Part shown: positions 1-10,474 of the stretch, piece after piece | Layout: each line of letters starts with the position of its first letter | Numbering within the stretch: position 1 is the stretch's first letter | Assembly (NCBI GenBank): GCA_014621425.1 | Contig: JAANBB010000444.1 | Coordinates: 1-32,546, forward strand | Length of the DNA stretch: 32,546 bases | Source of the DNA: Cylindrodendrum hubeiense | Taxonomy: Eukaryota; Ascomycota; Sordariomycetes; Hypocreales; Nectriaceae | Direction: 5' to 3' | Made by a program: the position numbers and the translations under genes | The notes under the pieces: generated by a model | Database searches by the model: none | Told to the model about the DNA's origin: nothing | What the model saw: the letters and a program-made list of their open reading frames with translations, nothing else

Positions 1-432
1 CTGCTCGCAATGCGGCAGGCCGCGGACCACGTCGTCCAATTCTCCGCGGACGGCGGGGCGGCGAAGGAGGCGACCAAGGACCAGAAAGAGCAGCGGACGA
101 TACCGGAGGTGCGCGAGGAGCTGGTGCGCGTCCTCTTCGACGAGCCGTTTGCGCAGGGGGCTGCGGCCGCAGTGCACGAAGCGAAATTGTTGTCGTCGCA
201 GGACTGGGGATTTAAGCTCGAGGACGTCGACTACGACGCGGTCCGGCTGTGGCACGGCGCGCAGGATACGAACGCGCCGGCAGTCATGATCCGGTACATG
301 GCGGACAAACTGCCGCACGCCCTGCTCCGCGAGTTCCAGGGCGACACCCACTACACCATGTTTAAGCATATGGAAGCCGCCCTGTCGGAGCTCGTGCCCG
401 AGGGGCCGGGACGAGGGGTTAAGGCGACGTAG
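1..432 (+). CDS. alpha/beta-hydrolase-fold protein, C-terminal fragment
   Basis: The reading frame is open from the first base of the window and stops at 430-432, so only the last 143 residues are seen and the true start lies upstream. The segment around residue 84 (counted from the Met at base 10), WHGAQDTNAP, followed about 28 residues later by GDTHYTMF, is the usual strand-loop pair that carries the catalytic Asp (D86) and His (H114) of alpha/beta hydrolases. The serine nucleophile elbow would be outside the window. Substrate cannot be told from this part. No signal peptide or anchor is visible at the C-terminus. The high GC at third codon positions fits a genuine fungal exon. Family assignment is from the D/H motif pair and is reasonably sure; any narrower call (esterase, epoxide hydrolase or other) would be a guess. 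Confidence 0.7.
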   Translation: MLAMRQAADHVVQFSADGGAAKEATKDQKEQRTIPEVREELVRVLFDEPFAQGAAAAVHEAKLLSSQDWGFKLEDVDYDAVRLWHGAQDTNAPAVMIRYMADKLPHALLREFQGDTHYTMFKHMEAALSELVPEGPGRGVKAT

Positions 433-1416
433 GAGCACGCAGGCAGGCGCTCACACACTCATCTCATGTATGTTTATGTATGACTAGCACTCGCCTGGAC
501 CTCTTGCAAAGGCGAGCATGTGGCCGGGCACTGGCTGGCAGGAGATCCAGGCGCTGAAATAGGCGTTGAAATCAATCCAAGCGTTGAAAATCGCTCTTTC
601 CACAAGTTATAATAAGACGTCTCAGTCTCAGCCCTAGCGTGGCTCTCTGCTCACGGCCTAAATATCTACCACTAATGGGGGGATCCGAGAGCGAGGAGGA
701 AACGGGCGGCAACAGCAGACGTGACAGCGGCAATCAAACTCTCGCTGGTAATTCATTTCCTTCGCGCAGGCTGTCAAACGAACCTTAACTAAGCGGCCCA
801 GCGAGAGGCAAATGTGGCCCTGCCAAGGATCGTCGTCAACTCCAGGCGGGTTTTCTGTCTATCTCGCACGGCGGGACTCGCTCATACGTAACCCGGGCGT
901 TCGGTGTTGACGGAATGCCCGGTAGTGCCAAACCTAATCCCGAGTGCACCGGCACCGCGGAAATTGCAAGGGCGACGCTCTAAACTTTATTCCTCCCATC
1001 TTCCCCACGATATTTCCTGCTCATTCTGTTGCTCATGCAGAGAAGGAAGCATGTTCCTTGCACTGCCGAGTATTACGTTGTTAACTTAAGCCGCATGCGG
1101 TATCAATCTCTGCCCCGGCGCGACATCGCTTGACTGAGTTTGACGATCCCCTTGGCAATAATGGCTCGGACGGCATGTCAGTGCCCTCATCGCTGTCAGT
1201 GGGACGTTTGTGCCCTGGATTTGGCCCGGGACGTTTGGCCCCGGGACGTCAGTGCCCAGTCAAAGCGACCAACATGGCAGTGAATCGAGACATTTATCTA
1301 GAGCAGCACGCCACCCGAATTGGAACATTCCTTTCCTTCTTCAGTTCCATCATAAAACCATCTAACTGCTTCTAGTCACTCCTTATTCACCTTTTGATTG
1401 ATTTACTACCTTCACT
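433..1416. other. intergenic region upstream of chitinase
   Basis: About 1 kb between the hydrolase stop and the chitinase start. Short frames exist but none has a recognisable domain or splice partner. It contains a GC-rich imperfect tandem repeat (listed separately), and the CT-rich stretch just before base 1417 is in keeping with a fungal promoter or 5' leader. I see no clear TATA box at the usual distance. Confidence 0.6.
1201..1260. repeat. short imperfect GC-rich tandem repeat
   Basis: Three to four imperfect copies of a unit near GGGACGTTTGGCCCC lie side by side. The two best copies, at 1220-1233 and 1234-1248, differ by a single C. Partial copies on either side end in CAGTGCCC. It lies about 170-215 bp upstream of the chitinase start codon, so it could be slippage-derived sequence or a set of promoter sites. 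Confidence 0.55.
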
Positions 1417-2994
1417 ATGCGATCCTTCTTGATGCTTAGCGCTGCGGCGCTGGCAACCGCTCTGGTTTCCGAGCCCAAATACGTTCTTTACTACGACCAG
1501 TACGTCAAACGCCATCAGGAACGCAAATCATATTCCGGTTCATACACTAACGATACCTCCACAGGTACCACACCGCCGATCTGCCCGACAAGGCCACCGC
1601 CGCCGGAATCAACTATGTCATCACGGCCTTCGCCAACTCGTCGCTGTTCACCACCGAGCCCGCCGGAGTTTACACCCCCTTCAAGCCTCTCGCCGAGATC
1701 CGCCCCCTCTTCGACGCCGATGCCAAGGTCTGCATGGCCATTGGCGGCTGGGGAGACACTGCCGGATTCAGCGAGGGCGCGAAGACCTCCAAGTCCCGCA
1801 AGACATTCGCCAAGAATGTTGCCAGCACCCTCGAGAGACTCGGCTACGACTGTGTCGGTATGTATTCACCGTCTCACTTCTCTCCTGGAGCATCACTGAC
1901 CAAGTTTGCTTAGATGTCGACTGGGAGTACCCCGGCGGCAACGGAGCGGATTACGCTACCACCCCCAACTCGGCCAAGGTGTCTGAGATTGAGACTTTCC
2001 CCAAGCTGTTGGCTGCCATCAAGGACGCCATTGGCGACAAGGAGCTGTCCATTGCCGTGCCCGCTCTCGAGCGTGACATGATTGCTTACACCGCTAAGCA
2101 AGTCCGCAAGATCAACAAGGTTGTTGACTTTGTCAACGTGAGTTTCTTGATGACCCCTTGGTGCAATTTGGATGGAACTGACCAGTAAACCAGGTCATGA
2201 CCTATGACTTGATGAACCGACGCGATACCGTTACTACTCACCACGTTTCTGTTGAGGGAACCATCAAGGCCATCGACACCTACATCGCCCGCGGCTTCTA
2301 CCCCAGCAAGCTCGTTGGCGGCATTCCTTTCTACGCCAAGTTCTTCACTACCAAGAAGGGAGTCGAGTGCACCACCCCCACCGGCTGCCCCACCGAGCTT
2401 CTCGAGGCCGCCGACGGCAGCGACACTGGTCTTTCTGGAGCTCTCACCTTTGAGAAGGGCAACTTCGTCAAGGCCCCCACGAACCTCACTGTCTCTTCTG
2501 ATGCCACTTGCGGTGTTGGCACCGCCTTCAAGTGTGGCGAGATTACCTGCTGCAGCCAATACGGATACTGGTGAGTTGAATATCTCTCTGTTATCCGATC
2601 GCAATGAATAGAGAACTAACCTGAGTGATACAGTGGAAACACCACCGCTCACTGCGGAACTGGCTGCCAGTCTGCCTATGGCCGATGTGAGGGAACCGAT
2701 GTCTTGGCCTCTTTCCAGAAGGCTCTTGCCGACGGCAAGACCGACACCGAGGCTGGTGCCCAGTGGTACTGGGATTCCGAGACCAGCCTGTACTGGAGCT
2801 GGGATACCCCTGAGCTGATCAAGCAGAAGATCTCCACCCTTCTCGGCTCCGGCATCGGCGGCTTCATGGCCTGGAGTCTTGGTGAGGACGGCTACGACTG
2901 GAGCCACCTGAAGGCTATGCAGGAGGGCATCAAGGCCTTCAAGCCTGTCATCTCCTATGGCCGCCACGCCAAGGTCCACATCGGCCGCCATTAA
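1417..2994 (+). CDS. secreted GH18 chitinase with inserted ChtBD1 (hevein-like) domain
   Basis: Hydrolyses beta-1,4 linkages in chitin, acting outside the cell or in the wall. Exons 1417-1499, 1565-1857, 1914-2137, 2194-2570 and 2634-2994 give 445 residues; the four introns are 56-65 bp with GT-AG ends, and all junctions keep frame. A signal peptide covers about residues 1-18. The GH18 motif DxxDxDxE is intact, D123 to E130, with E130 the expected proton donor. The strand-3 motif (MAIGGWG) and MTYD (202-205) are also present. Residues 306-344 carry eight cysteines spaced like a hevein/ChtBD1 module, including SQYGYC with the sugar-stacking aromatics. After it the catalytic domain resumes with the strand-8 motif FMAWSLGEDG. 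The binding module therefore sits inside the barrel domain rather than at an end. There is no GPI signal or transmembrane segment. The gene ends 370 bp from a convergent F-box gene. Confidence 0.92.
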
Positions 2995-3364
2995 ATGCGG
3001 GAGCTTTTTTTGAGTACTTCAGGAGTACGCCATGGGCCATGCTTCTCCCTTGATAGAATTAGGCTTATGTGGGGGGATTGAACCTCCGGGAACCGTCAAA
3101 GTGCACTGTATATAGACGCGGCCCGACCGCCTCAGGCCATGAGACCCCCATAATCCAACTTAATCCAGCCCTGAAAACAATAGTACCTGTGCCGAGAAAC
3201 AGCAGTGAAGTCTTGCTCCAAATAGAATCTACATGACATAGCGGAAAGACAGCTCCATCAATGCTTTATTGATTAAAAAAAGCGAGAATATATAAACTCC
3301 ACTTGATGATGATAGACCAGACTGCAGGAAGCAGCCAATCGATGTTAATTAAGGACAGGTCAAT
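2995..3364. other. convergent 3' region between chitinase and F-box gene
   Basis: This gap holds the 3' ends of two converging genes. AT-rich runs near 3270-3300 are suitable for polyadenylation, but I see no precise signal and no further gene. Confidence 0.6.
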
Positions 3365-4795
3365 CTAACGCCTTCGCTGGGATACTGCTTTCAGCAGTTC
3401 CTCGAATGCCCTTCTGTCTCCTTCCTCGGTGATCTTGCCCCGATTCATGCTCTCTCCTCCATTCGTTTCAGACGTATCAGATGAGAGCACCCCGTCGCCA
3501 AAATCCAACTCGCCGGTGTATTCGCTCGGCTCAATCCAGCGGGAAGGGCAGAGACCAATGTCGAACGCGATGTACCGGCCATTAGACAGCTCCGTAGCCA
3601 AGGGGTTTGGGTTATCAAAACCAACTGTGCCCCAGTGGTGGATTTGGAACTGGAAATCGATCAGATTAGGAAGGCCGGTGCGTATCTTGTCGAACATGGA
3701 TTCCCACGTCCCCATAAAACGATAGACGGCATCTTCGGCGAGCTCAAAACCGAAAGCACCAACTGGGAGCCTTTCCCAGTCGTGCGTCTGCAAGTTCCAT
3801 TCCTCTACTTTGTCAGCCTCGGTGGATATGTAAGATAAAATAAAACATCTATCCAACCGCAGAGTCTTCAGGGAAGATTGGGCTAGAACCCAGTCCAGGT
3901 GGTCATGATGTGAAATGGCGTAAGATCCCAGACTGAGAGTTTTCAGCTGTGGAAAGAACAGACCACGACCGTCAAAAGTTCCCGGCATTGTACCCCAGCA
4001 CTCGCCAAAATACAGCGACAACGAGGTGAGGTGGTCGGCCAAGGGAGAAAGCCAGTGGTTGTGCATATAGGGCTCAAATTTCACAAGCTCGATGCAGTAA
4101 ATGTCTCCGTCTGGGCCGTCTTCGTTGTACTCTTCCGCAACTTGGAGGTGAAGTTGGTCAATGTCCTTGGCTATCGACTTGAAGAGCTCCGATGACGTGA
4201 AATCTGGCAATGGGGCGTTCTGCAAGTGTCTAATTGTAACAGAATGGATTTTGCTGGTGTCGGGCCTGCTGGCGCGGTCCTTTATGGCTTCAAATACGGC
4301 CTTCAAGGTACTTTTTCGGTCCAACATGTGCTCGCAGTCGTTATCCCACCAATTCAGACCAGCTTCGATTCCTTGGCATATAGATGAGAAGCGTAGACAT
4401 ATCTCGTCAATTAGGGCAAGATCACCGATCTGAGAGATGGCATCCGTAAACGCAGGGCATTTGCCGTCCTCCCAACCGTGCCAGTCATCGGTGCCCTTCT
4501 CCCGAACCGCCAGCGGCGAGCTATAAACAACGAGGCGGCGCGCGGCGGACCTAATCTGTGTGCTGCTCAGCAACCCAACCCACGCCTCGAGGCCATGCTC
4601 TGTTGGGATCAGGTGAATCGTGCGGAAGGCGTGCTTTGTTGCCAAGCCGTTCCACCTGCGGCAGACGAGGCGTGCATTGAAAATACCACCCAGTTCCTTG
4701 GGGTTGTAACTGTAGGGTTCCTCGGCGTTTTCAATCTGAGAGAGAGCGCCGAGGATGTGGCTCAGCACCTCTTCAGGCAATTCGTCGAGTTCCAT
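3365..4795 (-). CDS. F-box protein, function of target unknown
   Basis: A single uninterrupted exon encodes 476 residues. The N-terminus (ELDELPEEVLSHILGAL, then RLVCRRWNGLA about 28 residues later) matches an F-box. This is the Skp1-binding module of SCF ubiquitin ligases, with a short insertion between its helices. The middle of the protein has loosely leucine-rich segments (LTSLSLYFGE, LKTLSLGSYA, LKTLRLDRCF), as in many fungal F-box proteins of unknown substrate. The frame stays open 141 bp further upstream, but base 4795 is the only in-frame ATG, so the start is firm. A TATA-like GGATATAAG at about 4979-4987 (minus strand) is a possible promoter. The C-terminus is acidic and then basic, without a known motif. 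F-box genes are numerous and fast-evolving in fungi, so orthology cannot be inferred. Confidence 0.85.
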   Translation of the reverse strand: MELDELPEEVLSHILGALSQIENAEEPYSYNPKELGGIFNARLVCRRWNGLATKHAFRTIHLIPTEHGLEAWVGLLSSTQIRSAARRLVVYSSPLAVREKGTDDWHGWEDGKCPAFTDAISQIGDLALIDEICLRFSSICQGIEAGLNWWDNDCEHMLDRKSTLKAVFEAIKDRASRPDTSKIHSVTIRHLQNAPLPDFTSSELFKSIAKDIDQLHLQVAEEYNEDGPDGDIYCIELVKFEPYMHNHWLSPLADHLTSLSLYFGECWGTMPGTFDGRGLFFPQLKTLSLGSYAISHHDHLDWVLAQSSLKTLRLDRCFILSYISTEADKVEEWNLQTHDWERLPVGAFGFELAEDAVYRFMGTWESMFDKIRTGLPNLIDFQFQIHHWGTVGFDNPNPLATELSNGRYIAFDIGLCPSRWIEPSEYTGELDFGDGVLSSDTSETNGGESMNRGKITEEGDRRAFEELLKAVSQRRR

Positions 4796-6449
4796 GGATA
4801 CGGCAATTGTGTGCGGTAGTGACACGATACTGAAAGTGGTGAGTCGCAAGGTGTTTTCATAACGAGGTGAGTGAAGGGTTGGAAATGGCAGGATTCGATG
4901 TTCCTTGATGTGGGCGGCTTCGCGAAATGGCGCCAATCAGGCAGAAGCACGCGCACAGTCAGCCTGCCCACCAGCCACTTATATCCTTTCTGTCTCGCCA
5001 GGCCTAACAATACAGTCGCCTCTTCACTTGTATTAAAGGGAACCATATTCCATACAGCTTACTTGGATTTTTGGTCCAATTTCTAATTTCTCTGGGCTAA
5101 AGCTGATTGTGATTGGACTCTTTTTGGACGGCCCAGCCTGACCTGCATAGACCTAAGTTTTTCAATCTCGCCCGTGCAACCACCAACTTAACCTCTTCTT
5201 AAAACTCCTTTGCCCTCTAGTTGTCTAATTTTTATTTGCCATGAGAGAAGTTTTGATTCTATTTATCATCGTCGAGGCGGCGAGGTACGTCGCTTTTGGT
5301 AAAATAAAAAAGATTGGCCCAGACTGGCATCAGAACAGTTCACGGCAGACACGCGTCAAGGTCGACTTGGAATTCCCCTGGCCGAAGACATTCAGGCGAT
5401 CGAAGGTAATGTGTCTTTTATCCTCGTCGGAGATATTGGAGAATTACTTGGACTAACAAAGAGAGCCAATGGCTGCGTGGACGTCAGATTCTGTAGTAGA
5501 CGGTTGCAAAACCCCCATCTTTGACAGCGGCTCTTGATGCCGTCTGTATTTCGGGGGCTCTTGCATGAGTTTGCATCCGAACTGTCAGTAACGAGTTGAT
5601 CGCGAGCGCTGAACGGGCTGGCAACCCCCCAGACCTTTCTGTCCTCCTGGATTTCTCATTTTTATGTTGATAAATTGGCACGAAGGGTGTGTCAGCTTTA
5701 TAATGCGAGTCATGTTGTTCCATCACTGAAAAGCCATCTTCACTCTATGAAAGTGAGTTGATGCTCCTCTCTGGACTTCCAAAGTTCTCGGACTATCCTA
5801 CGATTAAATGTGAGAAAATACAAAATTGGATTACTCTTGACATGACCACCTCGGGAGCTGCAGACGACTCCATGGAGTCCCGAAACTGGGGTATGATCGG
5901 GGACCGAACCGCTAATTCAGCCATCTGCCTATCTGTCTCAATTAAAGCTCCCCGGTGCGTAGATATTTATCTTCTGATCTAAATTTACACAATTAGCTTA
6001 AGTTTAGAGTTGCTTCGATGGTGGAGCAGCATGCGCTTGCACAGGGGTGGTGTTGTTGAAGCCCGCAGTCAGCCTATGCCAGAGGCCTCAGCGTGTTCTT
6101 GATCACCACTGGAGGTAGCCGGAGCATGTGCTGTATTGTGCTGTATTAGCAATTTCAGAAGTCAAACAGCTTTAGCAGATTCGGCCCTGCTAATTCATCT
6201 GCATCGGACTTGATAATGTGGTTCACTGAGGCTGCCTGTGTATTTGTTTTCCCATGGCGCAAATCCGAATTGATTGAAATCGACGGTTCAAACATGTCTC
6301 TAAAAACACAGTCTGCCTTGGGAGCGCCAACTTCATCAAGCGCAATGAGATCATGTCTGAATCTGCAGTCACCAACTGCAGCTCAGCCCCCTTAGTGCCC
6401 CGAAAGACCCTGTCCCCGCGCTGTGCAGCGTATTGCAGAACCCCAAGGT

Positions 6450-6503
6450 CCCCGACGCTGCAGGGCGCAGCCGCAACCCTGCAGCGCCGTAGGGCCGTCG
6501 GGG
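6450..6503. repeat. nested inverted repeat / potential hairpin
   Basis: Perfect 10-bp arms CGCTGCAGGG (6456-6465) and CCCTGCAGCG (6477-6486) flank an 11-nt loop. Outside them a second pair, CCCCGAC (6450-6456) and GTCGGGG (6497-6503), is also perfectly complementary; it shares base 6456 with the inner arm. The element is GC-rich within a mixed-composition intergenic region. No coding frame explains it. Confidence 0.7.
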
Positions 6504-6996
6504 CTATCCGACGCATGAGCAGGTTGGGCTACGGCTAGCTGCTCTTGCCGACTGGGGCACAATCCACGGCGTCGCCGTTTTCCAGACGTGTGTGGCATAA
6601 TTACCCCTTCACTCTCTATTTTTCGTTTCAGGGCAATCCTGGAGGTCGGCGATCATCGACGCCGCTGAAGCCAATCGCTGGCGGTCAGCATCGCGCTGGG
6701 CGGGTCCGCTTACTTGGTGGCTGCTGACTGCCGACCGATTAGTCCAAGCCCCAAATCGGCCACCATTCAACTGCTTTAGACTGGGGATTCCCCGAAGAGG
6801 GCTTCAATTGGCTATTCTGGTCTCTTCCGCAGTAACTGTGGAAATTATGGGCTCGCGATACATGATCTGTGCTGATTTAGACACCCGCATGCAGGGTTGT
6901 GTATGCATACTAGCGAAACATGTGGTCGCCGACTCGAGAAAACATCGCCTCGTTGAATAGTCCCCGCTTATGAGGAAGGCCCAAGAGAAGGGACTG

Positions 6997-7004
6997 TATA
7001 AGAG
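6997..7004 (+). promoter_or_regulatory. TATA-like box of the secreted-protein gene
   Basis: TATAAGAG lies 84 bp upstream of the ATG at 7088. That distance leaves room for a start site about 30 bp downstream and a leader of about 50 nt. Assigned by motif and position only. Confidence 0.4.
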
Positions 7005-7087
7005 TACCCGCTGGTGTCGACTTGCTGTACGCCATTAGCTTAACGACTCTTCAGTTTCTCCGCCATTCCACTCAACCTCCGATCGAT

Positions 7088-7977
7088 ATGTCTTTGTTCA
7101 AGGTCATTGCTACCGTCGCGGCCTTGGGCCTTGCGGGAGTCGAAGCTGGCGGCGCTCCCTTCTGCAGCGAACTATTCCCTCGACCCGACGCCTACACTTG
7201 CAATGTCGAAGGCTTCATCAGCAAACCTGCCGGAATCTTAGGCGAACCGGTATTCAAAGCTACAGCCGAAGGCTGCGCCGATCACTGTGCCGACACGGAC
7301 AAATGCACATCCTTTCTGTTTCACGAAGGCACCTGCCAACCCTACCAAGGATCATTCTCGACCTTTGGCTTCACTGAGCACAAGACCTACTCAGTTTGGT
7401 ATGAGATGGAGTGCTTCCGCTGCAGCGATGGTGAGTCCCGGATACGACATGTACATGTACCCACCCGACTTTGACTAACACAGTATATCTAGCCGGAGTA
7501 GTCATCGGTGTTGATTTCGAAGAAGGATCTTACGGCAGTTGGAGCGTTTATGGGAGCACCAAGGATGCTTTCACCATCGATACCAAGGCAAAGGGCTTTG
7601 ATGGCTCAGCAACAGCACTCCGGATCGTAGAAGGCACAAAAGACGGAACGGGCCGAATTCAATGGGAAAAGGAGATTTCCCTCAAGACCGGAGTTACCTA
7701 CGCACTGGGTTTCGCCATGAAAAACAACAAACGAGATCAGCTCCCCCTTTCAGCAGAGCTGTTAACCCTCACTGTTGCCAACAATCACCAAAACATTCTT
7801 CACACTAGCCCCGAGCATGCGATAGAACTTTCAGACGGCTGGACTGAATATCATTCGACATTCAAGGTTCCAGCTGATCTAGCAGGAGGAGCCGTGTTCT
7901 CGATTGGCCTTAAATCGACCGGAAAACTGGTGGAGTGGTACTTTGATGATATTTACATCAAGAATATCTCCGAATAA
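7088..7977 (+). CDS. secreted protein: Cys-rich apple/PAN-like region plus carbohydrate-binding-like beta domain
   Basis: Exons 7088-7430 and 7493-7977 give 275 residues, with a 62-bp intron whose branch point (GACTAAC) is at 7473-7479. Residues 1-20 form a signal peptide ending VEA. Residues 21-114 hold eight cysteines (26, 38, 63, 67, 73, 83, 109, 112); the segment GCADHCADTDKCTSFLF resembles the core of PAN/apple domains. Residues 118-275 look like a beta-sandwich of the galactose-binding/CBM4-9 type: VDFEEG at the start, alternating strands, and WYFDDIYI near the end. The family fit is by eye only. It probably acts outside the cell, binding glycan or protein; no catalytic residues are seen. 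A second in-frame acceptor lies 9 nt upstream at 7482-7483. An earlier in-frame frame start at 7022 is not ATG-supported and would hide the signal peptide. Confidence 0.8.
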
Positions 7978-8296
7978 ATGGGATAGTGGTCACAGGAATA
8001 TCATAGAAGGTCCGTTAATCAGTTCAGGGCTATACGTAGCTCGCCTTTACTTGTACTCTATAGACATCTTTTGGGCATCACCAATTAGCCGGTGGTGGAT
8101 TATTATTTAAATGCAGCGTTCTTCTCGAGTATGCAGTGCACCCACTGAGCCCTTTTGACACCGTGCCACATCCAGCGATGGGAACCAGCTCTTGATTTCT
8201 GGCTTACCGGTGGCAGACTAAAATATAGTGGTTTATAAAACATATCGGAACTCGGGTTATAATTCGATAAGAATTCGCCAAGCCAAGGTTCAACTC
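7978..8296. other. convergent 3' region
   Basis: A 319-bp gap between the stop of the secreted-protein gene and the stop of the monooxygenase on the other strand. It is AT-leaning with no gene seen. Confidence 0.6.
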
Positions 8297-10357
8297 TTAA
8301 CTACGTGCTATGAGGAACCTGTTGAAGAACTCCGAAACGCGGTCAAAATCCCCTAACGAAGCCACCATCGCGACATCTGCATCCCGTTAGCAACAATGTC
8401 CAGAGAATTTTCAAAGAGATCACTTATGTCTGCAACAGCACTTACATTGATCAGGCCGAACTATTGCTAAGCAGCCTTGCTTTGCGTCGATGCCATAGGC
8501 TTTGTATGCGTGTCCATGGCCAGAATTGTAGCTTTCGTCGTCCACGAAGACTTTTTGGAGACCTGCAACTATCAGTAAGACCACGGTATTTATAAACACT
8601 TCATAGTTGAGGTGGGGAGAGGAAATTTACATCTGGACCGCCATTTTCCAGCGATCGGTGTGAAGACCTCTGGAATTTGCTCTTGCTCCACCTCCGTTCG
8701 CTTTGAAGCTAAGACGAGCAGTGACTGGATGATGGCATCGGCGTCTTGCCCGATAGGCGTAAACTTTTGAACAAGACTGGCTATTTCCGTAGAGAGCTTT
8801 GAAGTATTAGCACTTATTTCTTGATCCATGGAGTGCCGCTGGGTTCACTCTGTAGAGGACGGAGTGCCGCGTGCATGCCACTCAAACGGGAATCAACTGA
8901 CCTTGTCAAGTCTGGCTGCTACCTCTCGATCAAGGATGTCTCCAGCAAACACAACAATGTGCCATTTGGAATCAGCAGGAAGTGCTCTGACCAACTGTAT
9001 GGCGCGGGCATCGCAGAAACGAACCACCTGCGCACTTGGGAAGCGCATACCGACGACCAGGCCAGTAGCCACACTTTGTTCGTCATTTGAAGACATCAAG
9101 AGGGATTCATTGTACTGGATTCCTTGTCCGGCTGTGTATCTCCCAGCTTTGACAAACTGGTCCTTGAAGTGCTCCGGAGTGATGCCGTGCTGCTGACGAT
9201 ATGCCGAGGAGAACAGCTTTGTCCAAGATCGATCGAACTCGACTAGTTCGGTTGCTGTCTTTTGCCGTTCCGAAACATATGTTTGCAGGATTTCCGGTAG
9301 GGCCTGCTTTTTCAAGACAGCAGCTAGTTTCCAGCCGATATTATAGCCGTCCTGTAAGCTGACATTCATGCCTTGCCCAGCCTTGGGGGAATGGGTGTGA
9401 CAGGCGTCTCCGGTCAAAAAGACTCGATGGTCCTTGGTGAATGAGTCAGCCAGTCGCTGTCCGATTGCGTACGCCGACCACCAGACTGTCTCGGCAATCT
9501 CCATTGAATAAGGGCTGAAAATAAGACGAGCCTGTTCCTGGAGCTGGGAGAGGCTGACATCCTTGACGACGACGTCGATTAGCTCAATGTAGAAGCGAAC
9601 CATGGAATCTCCCTCTCGCGGGATGATCATAAGATTACCGGCATCCGAGTGCAGGACTGCCTTCTTGCGAATGTCGGGGAAGTTTGTCCGAACGTGAACA
9701 TCCATGACGCCCCAGACAGCGTCGGAGCTGTCTCCAACCATCTTGAACCCTAGAGACTTTCGCACGGCGCTGTGTGCCCCATCACAAGCCTGTAGCAATG
9801 TCAGTAAAACAGTATAAATACGAGAGGAAAGCAATCCATACTAGCACATATTTTGAGTGAAATACCTGCTCTGTTCCGTTGCTGATCGCCGTAGTCGTGA
9901 CACTGTAGGCGTCAGGTTCGCCTGAAGATGCACTGTCGACCTCGACACTTTTGACCTCGACACCGTAACTGATCGCGGCGCTTCCAGATGAATTCTCAAT
10001 ATCTTCAATCATGAGGCCGTTGATTCTTGCTTGGTTGAGAATGACATGGGGCTGGTGGCTTAGGCCTGGTTCCAAATCCGGTGCATAATGAGTGCGCCGT
10101 ACCCCCCCACTGCCGTCGGAAGCCCAAAAGGCAATCTCGAGAACATGGTATGCCTCTTTGAGCAGGTCCTCTGAGAGACCAAAGCTCTCAAAAACTTCAA
10201 CAGTTCGGCATTGGACACCGTCGGCTTGACCGTTCTCGAGAGGACCTGGTCGACGCTCCAGAATGCGGTAATCAATCCCACAGCGGGCGAGCCAAACGGC
10301 GGCGCAAAGCCCAGCAGAGCCGCTGCCGCAGATGAGAACATCAAACTTGGTAGCCAT
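8297..10357 (-). CDS. FAD-dependent phenol 2-monooxygenase-like hydroxylase
   Basis: Class A flavoprotein hydroxylase that would use NAD(P)H and O2 to hydroxylate an aromatic ring; the substrate is unknown. Exons in transcript order are 10357-9842, 9789-8902, 8838-8631, 8562-8446 and 8376-8297, giving 602 residues; introns are 52, 63, 68 and 69 bp with GT-AG ends. The Rossmann motif GSGSAG is at residues 11-16, the ACDGAHSAVR motif at 173-182, and the second FAD-binding motif TGDACHTHSP near 298-307. The C-terminal third matches the thioredoxin-like domain of phenol hydroxylases (RALPADSKWHIVVFAGDI, then VFVDDESYNSGHGHAYKAYG and a terminal RPDQYV). Length is normal for the family (about 600-660). 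No signal or targeting peptide is seen, so it is likely cytosolic. A TATAAAAGG box lies upstream. The ring-cleavage enzyme usually expected beside a catabolic phenol hydroxylase is absent here. Confidence 0.92.
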
Positions 10358-10465
10358 TTCGGGGTAGGAGGTAGTATTTCGCCGGGGTTTAGAAGGAATA
10401 CAGGATAATATGCCTCTCAATAAACACAGTCCGGTTGAATTGAGAAAGTCACGACAGTGAAAGTT

Positions 10466-10474
10466 CCTTTTATA
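10466..10474 (-). promoter_or_regulatory. TATA box of the monooxygenase gene
   Basis: On the minus strand the sequence reads TATAAAAGG, 109 bp upstream of the monooxygenase ATG. It is a near-perfect core TATA element at a plausible fungal distance. Confidence 0.5.

Larger units (their letters stand above)
4796..7087. other. 2.3-kb non-coding region, divergent promoters
   Basis: Lies between the divergent F-box gene (-) and the secreted-protein gene (+). The longest frames (for example 5241-5456 + and 5484-5726 -) have no recognisable domain or convincing splice partners, and I do not call them genes. A nested palindrome near 6450 and a TATA-like site at 6997 are listed separately. A short tandem duplication of TGTGCTGTAT lies near 6127-6146. 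Confidence 0.6.

Noticed and set aside
2086..2991. 301-codon open frame antisense to the chitinase
   Set aside because: It crosses introns 3 and 4 of a convincing GH18 gene on the other strand and encodes no recognisable domain.
5241..5456. Small + strand frame with a hydrophobic N-terminus
   Set aside because: The hydrophobic start could suggest a signal peptide, but the rest has no family likeness and no supporting splice sites or promoter.
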